Assembly (NCBI GenBank): GCA_028551475.1
Contig: CM052360.1
Location: 24,188,682-24,252,681 of the forward strand
Origin: Casuarina equisetifolia
Lineage: Eukaryota; Streptophyta; Magnoliopsida; Fagales; Casuarinaceae
Length of the DNA: 64,000 bases
Reading direction: 5' to 3'
The notes beneath the pieces were generated by a model. That model ran no database searches, had not been told where the DNA came from, and worked only from the letters and a program-made list of their open reading frames with translations. Shown in pieces: positions 9,846 to 22,269 of this stretch; the first letter of the stretch is position 1; each line of letters starts with the position of its first letter. A program made the position numbers and the translations under genes.

Positions 9846-11264
9846 TTCTTTTATTGCGTTGAATCTCCTACATTCGGGTCATGGAAACCAAGTCCTTTTC
9901 CACCTTTTCTCCTGCTTGTTTTTTCTTTTCTTTTTTTTTGGTTCCTTTGGTAGTCGTTTCAGCACTTTCATGTTCAACTGAATAAACTATTTGGTGTTGC
10001 AATATTCTTTTATTTGATAGGCACGACTATTAACTTCCCATGAACTTTCTACCGTTTCTTCTCTCCTTTTATTGCCATTCATCTACATGTTTAAATTATC
10101 AACATCACTTCAAGTATATTAATTGTGTATATCATGCTTGAATAAATGATTTGATGTTTCAGAATTGATTAGAGTTCAGCTTGAGCAGTTGATGTTTCAG
10201 CTTCAGGAATCAGTTGTCCTTTGGTGCCACCATCAGGCCAAATTAACGAAATGATGTGATTGGATGTGCTTTGGTTCAATCTTGTTTCTTAGCAGAGGAG
10301 AGGGAGAAGATAGTATTGAAGCTCTGTGGGAGGCATTTACGCAAGATCTCTCTGATTCTGTGTTCTTTTACATGCTTTTAACTTTATATTACACTTTCGC
10401 GTTGAAACTCCTCTGAATCTTGTTGAATAGTGACCAAATTTCTCCCACACCATACTTTTGGTTTCAATTTTCCTTTATGTTTTCTCCTTCCTACTGGTTT
10501 GTGATCACCCGAAGACAATTATTATTTACTACCATACATTGCCTGCAGATTGATGTTAGCCTCACAATAAGGTTGGCTGTCCCAAAGAAAATTCCATCTT
10601 GAGATCCAATGTGTTGGAAGAAAAAGAAAATGATTTCCTTAAAAACTATCTCAAGATTCCCATAAATGCACAAGGTGTTTATGGCTTACAAAGCTTGGGG
10701 CTCATTTGTTTTTTTTTTTTCCTGGATAAACTCCGTAATTGGCTTTATCTTTGTTGTGATTTAGATTCTCATATGAAAAATGTGATTTTCCTATTCATTT
10801 GCAATGCATTGTTGGAAAAAATCTATAACTTTGGAACTAGTTGCACAGGAGATTCACCACCATCCTCTGACAATTGTCTAAAAGATTCTGTACAAAGCTG
10901 ATACTGATAATTGTAAGTTTTTTTCTAAAATAGGCCACTCTGCAACAGAGATTAAACTATGTTGTTCTAACCCATCAAGAAACATTACCTTTAATAGCCT
11001 TCCTCGCATTCCATAAAATTTCAATAAGCATTGATGTTTGCCTTAAACAAAGGGAATTTCTTGTTTTAAATTATAGCCATAGCAATTTTTATGTGGACTT
11101 GACATGCATTTCCTTCTAAGATATGTGATCCAATCTATGAGCTGTAGTTTGAACTTCTTCTAGGTAACAAGTGTGCAATCAACAATTTAGTTCCCTTAAA
11201 ATTTCACTACTTCTTATCCTTGACCATGTGACAACACTTACTCTCTCACCTTTTCTTTGAATAG
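9846..11264. repeat. Duplicated DC1-locus segment up to the copia B insertion
   Basis: The first kilobase repeats 4960-5890 with moderate divergence. The last part, about 10880-11264, repeats 22270-22645 almost base for base (GCTAATACTGATAATTG or its GCTGATACTG variant, then TAAAATAGGCCACTCTGCAA). The paralogous sequence continues on the far side of copia B at 16963. No coding sequence is supported; the ORFs at 10420-10900 have no domain sense. Confidence 0.7.
11260..11264. repeat. Target-site duplication AATAG, left copy of copia B
   Basis: AATAG at 11260-11264 recurs at 16963-16967 right after the other LTR. The unoccupied paralogous site near 22640 reads CTTTGAATAGTACATTAAAT, matching the joined flanks. 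Confidence 0.88.
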
Positions 11265-11491
11265 TGTCATAAGTTAGGAGAAAACTTTGTGTGTATTGGC
11301 TTAAGAAAAAGCTTTACATATGGTGTCCTTATATAATGAGAGGATCAACCATGAAAGGAAATATACAAGAGAATAAGGAAAAAATAATTCTACCTAACAC
11401 AATTATATTTTCCCAAATAATGCAATATACATGGAAATAATAATCCTAAATAAGGATCGTATAATCCTATTAAGCACGCATATCTCCAACA
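11265..11491 (-). repeat. 3' LTR of copia B (left copy)
   Basis: Starts TGTCATAAGTTAGGAG and ends TATCTCCAACA. It aligns without gaps to 16736-16962 with seven differences. Since the element is on the minus strand, this left copy is its 3' LTR. Confidence 0.95.
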
Positions 11492-11500
11492 CTCCCCCTC
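11492..11500 (-). other. Polypurine tract of copia B
   Basis: On the minus strand this reads GAGGGGGAG directly before the 3' LTR, the usual primer site for second-strand DNA synthesis. Confidence 0.8.
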
Positions 11501-14500
11501 AAGCTAGTGGTTTTGAAGGTCTATAGACATCGAACACGCCAAGCTTGTTAAGTAGATATGTGTGTTGTCGTTGATAGAGAGCCTTTGTGAATATGTCGGC
11601 CGGTTGGTCTGTAGTGTTTATTTCACGAGTCTTGATAACTCCTTCTTGAATCTTGTCTCTCATGAAGTGGCAATCTATCTCAATATGTTTGGTCCTTTCA
11701 TGAACTATAGGGTTTGTTGAAAGTTTCAAGGCTGCATCATTGTCATAAAATAATGAGGTGGGACCTTTCAATCGTATGCCAAGATCACACAATAGTCCTT
11801 TTAACCATATGACCTCACAAGTTGTTTTTGCCATTGCTCGATATTCTGATTCAGCAGATGATAAGGAAATAGTAGATTGCTTCTTTGTCTTCCAAGAAAG
11901 GAGGGAATTACCTAACTTAATGCAGAAACCTGTAGTCGATCGATGGCTCATAGGACATGTGGCATAGTTAGTATCACAATATGCCTTCATTTCCATGCTG
12001 CAGTTTCTAGATAATAGAAGTCTAAGATCGGGGCATCCCTTTAAGTACTTAACAACTTTGAGGGCTGCATTCATGTGAGATTGCTTCGGTGCATGCATGA
12101 ACTGACTGAGGATATGGACTGTATAACAGATATCTGGCCTTGTCATGGTGAGGTAGATGAACTTTCCTATTAAGCGTTGATACTTAGAAGGATCCTTAAG
12201 TAACTGGTCCTTATCAGGGGATGATGTCTCGGTATCATATTCCGGTGTAGTGAGGCTTAAATTTTGTTCAAAGGAAATGACAGCTGGTTTGCAACCGGAT
12301 AGACCAGCATCAGAGAGGATTTTTAGGACAAATTTTCATTGACTGAGACAAATCCCCTTTTCTGAGCGTGCAATCTCAATGCCCAAGTAGTATTTAGGGG
12401 TTCCAATGTCCTTGATGTGAAAGGTGGAGTGAAGATAAGACTTAAAACGATCAATGGCCGAAAGAGTGTTACCCATGATTAAGATGTCATCCACATATAT
12501 GAGTAAATAGATAGAGGAAGTACCTTGTCTCCAAGTGAAAAGAGCATAATCATGGCGAGATTGTCGAAAGTTCGCCGAGAGTAAAGCAGCTGTGAACTTT
12601 GCATACCACTGTCTCGAAGCTTGCTTGAGACCATATAAGGATTTGCGGAGACAACAAACCCTAGACTCCCCCTGTCTGCGTAATCCCTGAGGAAGATCCA
12701 TGTAGATTTCTTCATCTAAGTCACCATGGAGAAAGACGTTATTAACGTCCATCTGATGAAGAGACTAGTTGTGTAGAGCAACAATGGCCAGAAAGGAGCG
12801 AACAGTGCTGGCTTTGGCGATAGGAGAGAAGGTATCATGATAATCAAAACCTTCTTTTTGAGTATAGCCCTTAGCAACCAGGCGGGCCTTATAGGGCTCA
12901 ATAGATCTATCAGCACGGTGCTTGATCTTGTAGACCCACTTGCAACCAATAGGACGACGATGAGGAGGACGAGGGATAACATCCCAAGTGCGATTGTCCA
13001 CAAGGGCATGAAGTTCAGCCTCTATGGCCTGTTGCCAGCGAGGGTCAGAGGCAGCCTCATGGTAAGAGGAAGGTTCCATCTCAGCAGAGATCTGACTAAT
13101 GCAACAAAGGTGATTCGGAGATAGGTGAGCAAAACTGACATAGGAGGAGATAGGGTAGTGAGAGCCAGGAGTAGAGGAGGTGGAGCAAATATAGTCCTAG
13201 GTCCAAGTAGAAGGATGGGTGGCCCGGCTAAATCACCGAGGAGCGGGGTGGAGGGCAGACATGGGAGGGTCTGGGGGGGTATAGAAGGGACGATGGCCAA
13301 GGCATCATTAGAAATAGGATCCAGGATAGGGGAAGGGAAAGAGGAGTCCGAGGACTCATGGTGAGGAAGAGGGCTAGGGAGTATAGGAGAGGAGGGAGGG
13401 GTGAGAGGGTCAGCAGGAGAAGGTGTAGGGATGGGAGGTGCATCAAGAGGGGGGCAGGGGTGGGATGGGGAGTAGGAGAGGGAGAGCCAGGGCCCCCTAA
13501 AAGGAGAATAGGGTAAGGCATAGGAACAGGATCATCAACCAAAAATTGTCGAGAAGGCACCGGTGGTGTGGCAGAAGAACCAGTTAGAGAATCATCTTGA
13601 AAGGGAAAAATAACTTCATGGAAAATAACATCGCAGCTGATGAAAAAATTACCTGAGGTAGGATCATAGACACGGTATCCCTTCTGGAGAGAGGGATAGC
13701 CTAGGAAGATACCCTGAGTGGCACGGGGAGCAAACTTGTCACGATGCCGAACAATAATTACAAAACAAAGGCAACCAAAAACCCGAAGATGGCCAAGGTT
13801 TGGGGGCCGCCCAAAGAGGAGCTCAAAAGGTGTCTTCCCATCAAGAATCTGAGAAGGCATGCGATTGATCAAGTAAGCAGCAGTGATCACACAATCGCCC
13901 CAAAATTTATCAGGAATAGAGGCTTGGTATTTTAAAGCCTGAGCAACCTCAAGAAGATGACGATGTTTGTGTTCAACAACACCATTTTGTTGAGGAGTGT
14001 AGGGACAAGAGCTCTCATAGAGGATTCCATGGTCAGAAAAGAAAGATAAGCAAGTATGATTGAAGAAATCACGGGCATTATCAGTGTGGACACGCTGAAC
14101 AGAAGCATGAAATTGAGTGTGTATGAGGGTAAGGAACCGGGTGAGGTAAAAAAGGACTTGGGTTTTGGATTGCATGAGGAAAACCCAAGTGCCACGGGAA
14201 AAATCATCAACAATGGTAAGGAAAAACCGGGATCCATCACGGTGGGGTAAGTGATAGGGACCCCAAATGTCAAGATGGAGAAGTAAAAAAATGAAGGAAG
14301 CAGGAGAGGAGCTGATGGGAAAGGGAGAGCGAGGTTGTTTGGCGAGGGGGCAAAGGGGGCAGGAGGGATGGGGGAAAGAGGTGCTATGACCCAAGCGTTG
14401 GTGGAAAAGCAAAATATTATTATTATTAGAATTTACATTACAAAAGGTGCCCAAAATGGGAGGAGTACATAAGGGAAATTTAGAATGTTGGGAAATAGAG

Positions 14501-16622
14501 GTCCAAAAATAAAGGCCTTGCAAACTTTACCCAAGCCCATCAGTTTGCCAGTCAAACGGGCCTGAAAAAAGCAAGAGTGAGAATTAAAAAAGGCTCGACA
14601 AGTATTGTTGGCACAAGCTTTGGAAATGGAGATAAGATTAAAGCGGAAGTGGGGAACATAAAGAACATTTTTGAGAATAAATGTGGGAGTGAGGTGGACA
14701 TCACTAATTTTGGTGACAGATGTGACATCTCCAGTGGGAAGACACACAGTCATGGAAGAATGAGTGGTGTGGATGGTGGAAAAAAATTTTGGATCGCAAA
14801 TAATGTAATCACTGGCACCTGAATCAATAAGCCAATCGGTGGATAAAATGGAACTCATAAAGCAAAAGGAAGTACCTCCAAAGCTAGCAATTTTATTAGG
14901 TTGGCCCATTTGCTGGAAAGCTTGAATAATCTGAGAAATCTGGGCCTCGTTAATAGGTTGGTTGGATTGATCTCGGGAAATAATAGCATTGGAGGCGAAA
15001 TCAATGTCATTGGAGTCACGTTCACTAGGACGTCCATGTAATTTCCAACAGGTGGCCTTAATGTGGTTGGTGCGCTTGCAATGCTCACAAAATAAATGAT
15101 TGGACCAGACCCGAGTGGTATTTGGGCCGCTGGACCCGTTGAACACATTAGGCCCATTGGGCCCGTTCGGCTCGTTGGAGCGACGCGCGCGCACATTATT
15201 CAGCCCACGTGATCCCCTGTGCGCAGGTGCACTAACAACGTGCTGCGGGCCGTCGATCTACGATCCAGGTGAGATGAGTTGAGAGCCGTCGGATGAAGGC
15301 GCGTTTATGAGCCCTTGGGAGCTGTCGGATGGAGCTGAAGGCGCGATGAAGTGAGGACCGTCGGATCTAGGTAAATGCCTAGAGCCATCGGATCCAAATA
15401 GAGGGGGGGTTCCCTCAAGAAACCCTAGGGAGCCCGCTGAGGCAGCAAAGCCACCGCTGAGCCCGCAAGTGGTGATGGCTTTCTGAAAGGCGGTGGCACA
15501 AGCGGCAAGGATGATAGAGTCGCCAACCCGGAGGTATTCCGCCGAGGCTAATTGGTGGTTTTCCTTTTGCACGGCGAGGAAGAGGAGACGGCGGAGCGAC
15601 AGCGACGGTTCCATGGCGAGAACTTGGGAGTGGAACAATGCGAAGGAATCATTCAAGATAAGGAGGAACCGCGTGAGGCGTTGTTCCTCCTTGAGCCGCT
15701 GTGATTGCTAGAGGGTTGAGTCGGGGCCGATGAGAGGTTCCATGATCTGATTGAGTTCGTGGCAGAGAGCCACAAATCGGTTGTAGATCATGGAAACAGC
15801 AAGGTTTCCTTGGCGGAGGTCGGCGAGACGTTGTTCGATCTAAAAAATACGGATACGATCGGAGCAGCCGTAGAGCTCCCGGAGATTTTCCCAAAGAGTG
15901 TAAGCGTCTTCGGTGGGCGGAAGAGCGGCGACGACGTCGGGAGCTAGGGTGTTCCCGATCTAGGAATAAACAAGCTGGTTGCATTTCCGCCACTGGCGGA
16001 GGAGTCGCTCGGTGGTCGGGAGAGGGACAACGCCGTCAAGGAAGCTGTCTTTATCCTTCGTGACAAGTGCACAACGGAATTCGCGGGACCATAGGGAGTA
16101 GTTCTCAGCGCTGGTGAGAACATGGGAGATGAGACGGATTTCGGGGCCGTCAGAAGAGGCTATGAAAAGAGGATCGCCGGGTTCAGGGCGGCCGGCGGCG
16201 GAGTACGGCAGTAAAATTGGGGAAGAATTCGGGTAGGGATTTGGTCCCCAACTTGAAAAACCAGGGTAGGGATCTGAACCTAAAATCGGACCCACGGGAG
16301 CAGTCGGAGCAGTGCGGGTCGGGTCGCTGAAGGAGGTCGGGGCAGGATCCGAACCCGAAGGGTCGAGCAGGAGGGACCCGGGAGCAGTGGGGGCTGGGTA
16401 GAGGTAGGGGGCCCAGGGGATGGGGTGGGCCAAGGAGGGGTGCCAAAGTTGGCTAGAGGGGCCCAAGGGGGGCTGAGAGAAGCCAGGGGGCCCATAACCA
16501 ACTAAGGGTTCATAGGCCACGGCAGAGTCCGTGCTGGAGAGGACTTGGGGAGAGGAGTGGGAGACATTGGTGAGGTTTTCCACCAAGGTAGGGGTGTTAG
16601 GGTCAGTAGGGGAGGTCGACAT
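11499..16622 (-). pseudogene. copia B gag-pol polyprotein, broken
   Basis: Start at 16622. Gag has a proline/serine-rich N terminus and a central UBN2-type region. A CCHC knuckle (CEHCKRTNHIKATC) lies near 15090. The protease box WLIDSGASDYI is near 14830. Integrase (13500-14400) shows HLDIWGP, HTDNARDFF and QNGVVEHKH. RT (12336-13079) has FLHGDLDEEIYM and an intact YVDD near 12490. RNase H occupies 11499-12146 (STTGFC, SSAESEYRAM, HIEIDCHF). Stops at about 15960, 15841, 15708, 13190, 12766 and 12340 sit where Trp, Gln or Arg is expected. The integrase segment is in another frame from gag and RT, so frameshifts occur near 14490 and 13500. Known role: self-packaging, reverse transcription and integration. 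Confidence 0.9.
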
Positions 16623-16723
16623 GAGGGAAACAGGGAGAGAGAGGAGCGGTCAAGGGAGGGCATGGAACAAAAAAAAAAGGGTGCAGAAGCGAGAGGCTAG
16701 GAAGGAAAAAAATTTTAGCCTAC

Positions 16724-16735
16724 GTTCTGATACCA
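16724..16735 (-). other. Primer-binding site of copia B
   Basis: The minus strand reads TGGTATCAGAAC immediately inside the 5' LTR. It matches the plant initiator-methionine tRNA 3' end (TGGTATCAGAGC) at 11 of 12 positions. Confidence 0.9.
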
Positions 16736-16962
16736 TGTCACAAGTTGGGAGAAAACTTTGTGTGTATTGGCTTAAGAAAAAGCTTTACATATGGTGTCCT
16801 TATATAATGAGAGGATCAACCATGAAAGGAAATATACAAGAGAATAAGGAAAAAATAATTCTACCTAACTCAATTATATTTTCCCAAATAATGCAATATA
16901 CATGAAAATAATAATCCTAAATAAGGACCGTATAATCCTATTAAGCACACGTATCTCCAACA
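16736..16962 (-). repeat. 5' LTR of copia B (right copy)
   Basis: Starts TGTCACAAGTTGGGAG and ends TATCTCCAACA. It would hold the element's promoter. Partner of 11265-11491. Confidence 0.95.
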
Positions 16963-17369
16963 AATAGTATCATTAAATACAGAAACAGAAAAATGCAGAA
17001 TTTTTACATATTAGTGTTACCATGTAGACAATCAGACGTTAGAAGGAATTTTAGAGAATAGGGGTGCAGGTCTAAGAGCTTTGGAGGAAATGGGAAGCCA
17101 CATGGGAGTAATTGAGGAAGCTGGCTTTAGTTTTGTTCTTAAACTCTGACCCGCATGGCTATTGAAGTTGCAATGTTGTAAGGGTGAAACTGAACAGCCT
17201 AAAAGCCTTAAAATATTATTTATCTTGGTCTAACTTCACCATTATGTCACTTGTAATTCTAGATTATTGCATATAATCAAAGACTCACAGAACGTTTTCT
17301 AAAACATTCAATAGTTTACTTTGTACAGCAACAGCAAATAATGTTGTTCATGGCAAAGTTTCGGCCTAG
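16963..17369 (+). other. Intron-like DNA before the DC1 exon
   Basis: It continues the segment interrupted by copia B and closely repeats 22645-23056 (for example CATGTAGACAATC, TGACCCGCATGGCTATTGAAG). It ends TTTCGGCCTAG, a plausible intron 3' end directly before the DC1 coding exon. At 23041-23051 and 25863-25873 the paralogues keep CAGCCTAG but lack the exon behind it. Confidence 0.65.
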
Positions 17370-17957
17370 AACACTTGCCAAGCCTGTGGCGATAATGAAA
17401 GGGAGGGTGGGGCCTACGTCTGTGCTGGATGCGGAGTCCGGACCCGTCGTGAGTGTGCTAAATTTCCTCACACCATTAAGGTCAGTACGCACGGTCATTC
17501 TCTCACTCGCACATATTTTATTCTACGAGTCAAGAATCAGGATCCTATATTCTGTAACATTTGTTATGACAAGGTGAATACAGAAGGTGGAGCTTACTAT
17601 TGTCGACAATGCGATTACATTGTCCACATGGACTGTGCAGAAGAGTGGGAAGATTACAGAAGGGATGAGAATGGATCAATTAATTTCAACTAGTACAAAG
17701 CACATATGATTCATTTGGTTGAGGGGTTGAATGGAAGGGAGGGGGAGACAACAAGTCCTTCGAAGATAACCCACTTCAGTCATAAAGAACATGACTTGAT
17801 CCTTAACTATGAAGAAGAGCCCCTGGATGAGAAGAGGTGTGAGGCATGTGCGTTACTTATAATCTTTCCCCCATTTTACAGACTCGTTCCACGTAGATCT
17901 AACCCGACAATGGGAAATGATTGTGTCGAAGAATCACGCAATCTTCAATATTGCAGT
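17370..17957 (+). pseudogene. DC1 zinc-finger protein exon with premature stop
   Basis: Two DC1-type units are clear: CQACGD...YVCAGCG...REC and FCNICYDKV...YYCRQCDYIVHMDCAEEW, the second with the full CxxC/CxxC/HxxC pattern. A third begins FSHKEHDLILNY...KRCEACA. The frame runs from the splice-like CCTAG at 17365-17369 to TGA at 17958 with one in-frame TAG at 17691. Beyond 17880 the homology continues in altered frame to about 18170 (IHxxC-like positions lost). DC1 domains bind zinc and occur in large plant-only families, often in tandem arrays. Start exon, if any, would lie upstream of copia B; the 5.7-kb insertion lies in its putative intron. Likely non-functional. Confidence 0.82.
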
Positions 17958-18960
17958 TGAAGTATTGAAATACGGCTAAAAAATGTCCACCCTTACATGT
18001 GCATGCATGCCGACTGCAAGCGACCTTCTCTGTTTCAATGGAAGCTTGACGTGGATTGTAGTACGCAAGACAATGCTCAAAAGTTATGCCTAGTAATCAC
18101 TGCCAAGGAATTCTCCAACTCGTGTATTCCCTTGTACAGAAGAAAGCGGGCTGAAACTTACTGATGAAGTTCCTTCGGGGCAGCAAACAAGGGACTTAAT
18201 ATAAAACAAAGGAATTGGAAGAAAATAGCTGCAAAGAGTTTCTAAAAGATGCCTTTTCCTCTCAATGTTGCTACCTAATATTGATATTGTGACTGATAAT
18301 TAGCAAAGGTTCATACTAAATTGGCATTGCCTTATGAAAATTGCACATTATGTTTAACATCAAATATTTCTATTAAAAGCAAAACTTTGTTCAAATTTAG
18401 GAGTTATATCCTCTGGAGTACTACCGAATAAAAAGCTATTTGTTATTCCAAAAAACAAATCTTATATATTTTATATGGACAAATTTTGGAAGGATACATA
18501 GATTGCAAAGTGAAAAGGAAGAGTTGGACTGAATGAAGAAAATTAATGTTTCTAGAAAAGTCTTGGCTGGAGATCGAGTAGATGACTTGGATCTCAATGT
18601 GGCTTCTTTTGACCGACCTTTTTCATAAACCTTTTCAGCTCAAACATGATCTTGCCCCGAAATCGTGCAATTCACTAGAATTTCGCATTTGGCGAGCTTT
18701 GGAGATTACGGCATCAAGAAAACGTTAATTGGATGCATGATTGTAGTAGACTTCATGAGTATATTTGACTTGGAAAACCCACAGTTTATTTGGAATAGTT
18801 ACAGAAAATCTTTTAAGGCATATATTGAGATCAGTAGGTATAGGAGCGTGACATCGTTCAACGAGAGCATTTACGGAAGAGGAACTAATGCCAACTTTGG
18901 CCTTCTACAACTCATATGTGTTCCATCCAAGAAAAAGTTGCTCATTCATTTGTAAAGGGT
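17880..18960 (+). repeat. Tandem duplication unit, copy 1
   Basis: This block (TTCCACGTAGATCTAACCC onward) is repeated at about 19430-20470 in the same order. Shared pieces: the DC1 tail, ATTTAGGAGTTATAT, GAGTTGGACTGAATGAAG, and the leader TTTATTTGGAATAGTTG. The ORF at 18665-18955 belongs to it and is disrupted in copy 2, so it is unlikely to be a gene. Confidence 0.8.
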
Positions 18961-19029
18961 TTGAATATCAAATTTACTCTACATTTGCTTAACAGGCCAT
19001 GAAACTGCGCAACCTTTTTTTGGAACATA

Positions 19030-19230
19030 TCAAAACATAGCAAGAGATTGATTCATATCATCAAAGACAAAAAAATGAATAAAGCAAAACAACATTGAAG
19101 CGTGAAGAAAAAGAGTAGACACATAGGAAGAAAAGAACAAAACATGTGGGGGCAAGAAGAAGAAAAGCTAGGAAAGAAACGCATGTAAAACAAGGAAATG
19201 GAAAAGAAGAAGTAGGAAAGAAGAAAAGAG
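19030..19230 (+). repeat. Purine-rich module, copy 5
   Basis: Follows TTTGCTTAACAGGCCATGAA and TTTTTTTGGAACATATC. The run has AAAAAAATGAATAAAGC and long A/G stretches to 19230. Same order as copies 1-3. Confidence 0.6.
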
Positions 19231-19429
19231 TTTGTTTACGGAAAATAGAGGAACAAATATTATATTATTTCAACAAATAATAATATTAAAATTATTATAT
19301 ATAATTGGAAGTTGTAAAAATTGATTATCCCAAACCATATAAAATTCTTAAATTTTTCAACAATTGTTATATGTGTATGTTTATTGTAAGATCCTCATTT
19401 ACATTCCATCACTCCAAACACAAACCGAA

Positions 19430-20470
19430 TCGAGTAAAAGTATGCAGACACATTCCACGTACACCTAACCCCGACAATGGCAAATGATTGTGCGGAAGAA
19501 TCATGCAATATTATGGTGGAAGTGTTGAAATATGGCTCACAATTGTCCACGCTTAGATGTGGATGCATGCCAACACCAAGCCACCTTTTCTGTTTTAATG
19601 GAAGCTTGGTGTGGACTACAATGTTCAAGACATGCTTAAAAGCTATGGCTAGTAATCACTGCCAATGAACTCTCTAACTTACAGATGAAGTTTCTTTGGT
19701 GCAGCAAACAGAGGACTTAGTGTAAAACAGAGAAGTTGAACGAAAATAGGCGAAGATAGTTTCTAAAAGATGTCTTTTTCCCCATTTTAATATTGCTACA
19801 TAATACTGATATGGTGATTGGTGATTATCAAAGGCTCCTACTGAATTGGCATTGCTACAAGAAAATTTTTATATTACCTAGAGCGTTATATATTTCTCTT
19901 AAAGCATAACTTCATCAAATTTAGGAGTTATATTCTCTAGAATACCAACTAAAAGGCTATATGTTAGTCCACAAGCAACAAATCCTACATATTTCTATGG
20001 ACAAATTTTGGGAGGAGAAAAGCAAGAGTTGGACTGAATGAAGAAAATCATTGCTTCTAGACAAATCTTGGTCGCGGATCAGGCATAACACATGGCTTGG
20101 AACTCAATGGGGCTTCATTTGACCAAGTTTCTTCATGAAAGGTTTACCATTTCCAGTTGGAAGGATGATCTTCACAGCAATAATCCACTTCACTCTATTC
20201 TGCATTTGACGTGCTTTGTAGATTACAATATTAAGAAAAAGTTAATTAGATACATAATTGTACTAGGCATGATATATACAACTTGAAAACCTAAAATTTA
20301 TTTGGAATAGTTGTAGAAAATATGTAAAGGCATAGAATGAGAACAATAGGTATATGGTTGTGATATTGTTTAGTGCACATTTAAAGAAGAGGAACGAATT
20401 TCATGTTTGGCCTAGTATAGCTCGGATGTGATCCACACAAGAAAGTGTCGCTCAATAAAAGCACATGTTG
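19430..20470 (+). repeat. Tandem duplication unit, copy 2, with DC1 relic at 19440-19690
   Basis: Paralogue of 17880-18960. Its first 250 bp preserve a DC1 3' coding relic (GATTGTGCGGAAGAATCATG, then TGGATGCATGCC), but no intact zinc-binding set. The remainder is non-coding. Confidence 0.75.
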
Positions 20471-20477
20471 CTCATTA

Positions 20478-20588
20478 ATCCAAAGGCTTTGAATGAGAGC
20501 AGACCACTCATTTGCTCAATACAAGAACGTTCGTGTGATTCTTCAGTTTGCATCCAAAGGCTTTGAATTAAAGCAGACCACTCATTTG
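20478..20588 (+). repeat. Two-copy direct repeat, period 74 bp
   Basis: ATCCAAAGGCTTTGAAT followed by GCAGACCACTCATTTG occurs at 20478-20514 and again at 20552-20588 with a few changes. The first copy is preceded by a third, partial CTCATT element. Confidence 0.8.
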
Positions 20589-20599
20589 ATTCCGATGAC

Positions 20600-22265
20600 T
20601 GTAAAGTGCATTTAGCTCATTTGATGGAAGGGGCAGCGGAAACATGGCTATAGAATTGATATCCTGATACATGCACCTTGGAAATGTTCATTATTCTTCA
20701 ATTACATATAAGAGTGGTCAAGGTATTTACGTTGCATCTATGAAGGACTTCATAGCAATGGAACCTTAATCCATCCTTGGTTTAAGAAGAGTTAGGAAGA
20801 CTACTATCAATAAGATTATTTGCAAATTGCTTGAACTTTAAGGGAGTCAAAATTATTTTGAGGAATCATACTGTTCTTCTTGATCATTCCCAACACAAGA
20901 AGAGTTCATTCTTAAAAGTAGAGACAAAGAAAAGAATAAAGCAAGAGAAATGTATGTCAAAAGTAGAAAATACAAAGATATCCATCCATTCATTTTGTTC
21001 TTTAGAATGAACCTTTGTAAATATTGTATTGCAGTAACTTTTTTTGAAATAGCTAGTAGAATTGGTTGGCATGTTTATGTGTACAGATAACTATAATTCT
21101 CATTTGGTTCATTGGGTAAGGGGATGAATAATGTGGAGATTAAAGAGATAATCCTCTAGAAAGAGTAAGTACCCAACAAAGAAACCAACAAGGAAGTTTT
21201 TGAAAGAAACAGAGAACTCATGGTTAACCATATCTTTGTCGAATCATGGCCATTCAAGGGGAAAAAAGGTACAAAACAAACCTGTAAGTCTTGAACTACT
21301 ATTATTTCTCATGATTAATTTACCAAAGATCTTATGTATGAAACAACCAAATGATTTATACCAATTTTTCAAATTGTCTTGAAAGGGTCAGACCTATTTT
21401 TCTAACATGGTATGCATATGGAGATGAGCAATTTAATTTTAAGTGTTTTTTCTAATATGTTATTGGCAGGAATCAAGACAAGCTAATTTATCTTGGTGAG
21501 AATGTTGACTTTTTTTAGGGTACAATAATCATTTTCAGAAAAACCTAGTAGCTTAAAGGAAAAATAACAGAAAATAATCTTTTGTGCCATTCATTCAATT
21601 CAAGGACATGTTCTTCATTCAATTCAACGCATGTTTCTTCATCAGCTACTGGTTTCATTGCCACTATTTCTTCGATCTTTTCCATTCGAATGCCGATTTT
21701 CATTTTCATAACACAACTAGGATAGGAATGACATGGTTCATGTGGTTTCAAGTGGTACAACTTTGGCACCAATCTCGTGTTGCAGCATATCCCCCGTCTG
21801 AATTGGGATAAGGTTGGACTTCATCCAAAAAATTTCAAACATTCTCTGCAGTTAGTTGGAATTCTACAACCAAATTGGCTTTAACAGCAATCTTAACAAT
21901 TGCGCAATGTGCAAATAGAGAAACTTTTAGGATCCAATACAATAAAGTGGGTAAGGAAATTCAAGCTAATACTAAAATTGCAAATAATAATAGTGAACTT
22001 GGACCGTCTGAAATTCTGGAGATATTTGTTTACTTGCTCTAACTTTCTAGTATCTCCTTCACTTTTCTTGATTAAAATCAAGGCCAAATTAATATACAAG
22101 ACGCACATGGTCATTCCACATATGGAATCCATCTATGCTCGAGGTTAGGCCTTTTTGGCTGCGCTCTTTCGCTGGTTTGGGAACGGTCATCAATTTATGG
22201 CAAGCCAGGCTACTGGATATGCAGTAGTAGATGCTATTCAAGTTAGTTCTATTACATGTCCAAAT
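20600..22265. other. No gene seen; one purine-rich module at about 20900-20990
   Basis: GTAGAGACAAAGAAAAGAATAAAGC (in part, at 20919 onward) is another copy of the purine-rich module. The rest is AT-rich without a supported ORF. The polypyrimidine stretch at 21590-21720 gives opposing ORFs that show no domain. Confidence 0.5.
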
Positions 22266-22269
22266 TAGT

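Larger units (their letters stand above)
11265..16962 (-). mobile_element. Complete Ty1/copia retrotransposon, copia B, 5698 bp
   Basis: Structurally complete: two 227-bp LTRs, AATAG target duplications, a primer-binding site next to the 5' LTR (right side) and a polypurine tract next to the 3' LTR (left side). Domains run right to left as gag, zinc knuckle, protease, integrase, RT, RNase H. The two LTRs differ at seven positions by eye, about 3%, so insertion was fairly recent. The polyprotein is broken by several stops and at least two frameshifts, so movement would need proteins from relatives. It interrupts the duplicated DC1-locus intron sequence. Confidence 0.96.

Noticed and set aside
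13125-13364. Plus-strand ORFs within copia B, including 15493-15947 and 16531-16905
   Set aside because: Opposite strand of gag-pol with no domain sense.
18665-18955. 96-codon ORF as a new small gene
   Set aside because: The tandem paralogue at 20160-20460 has the same DNA with broken frame, so the ORF is not maintained.
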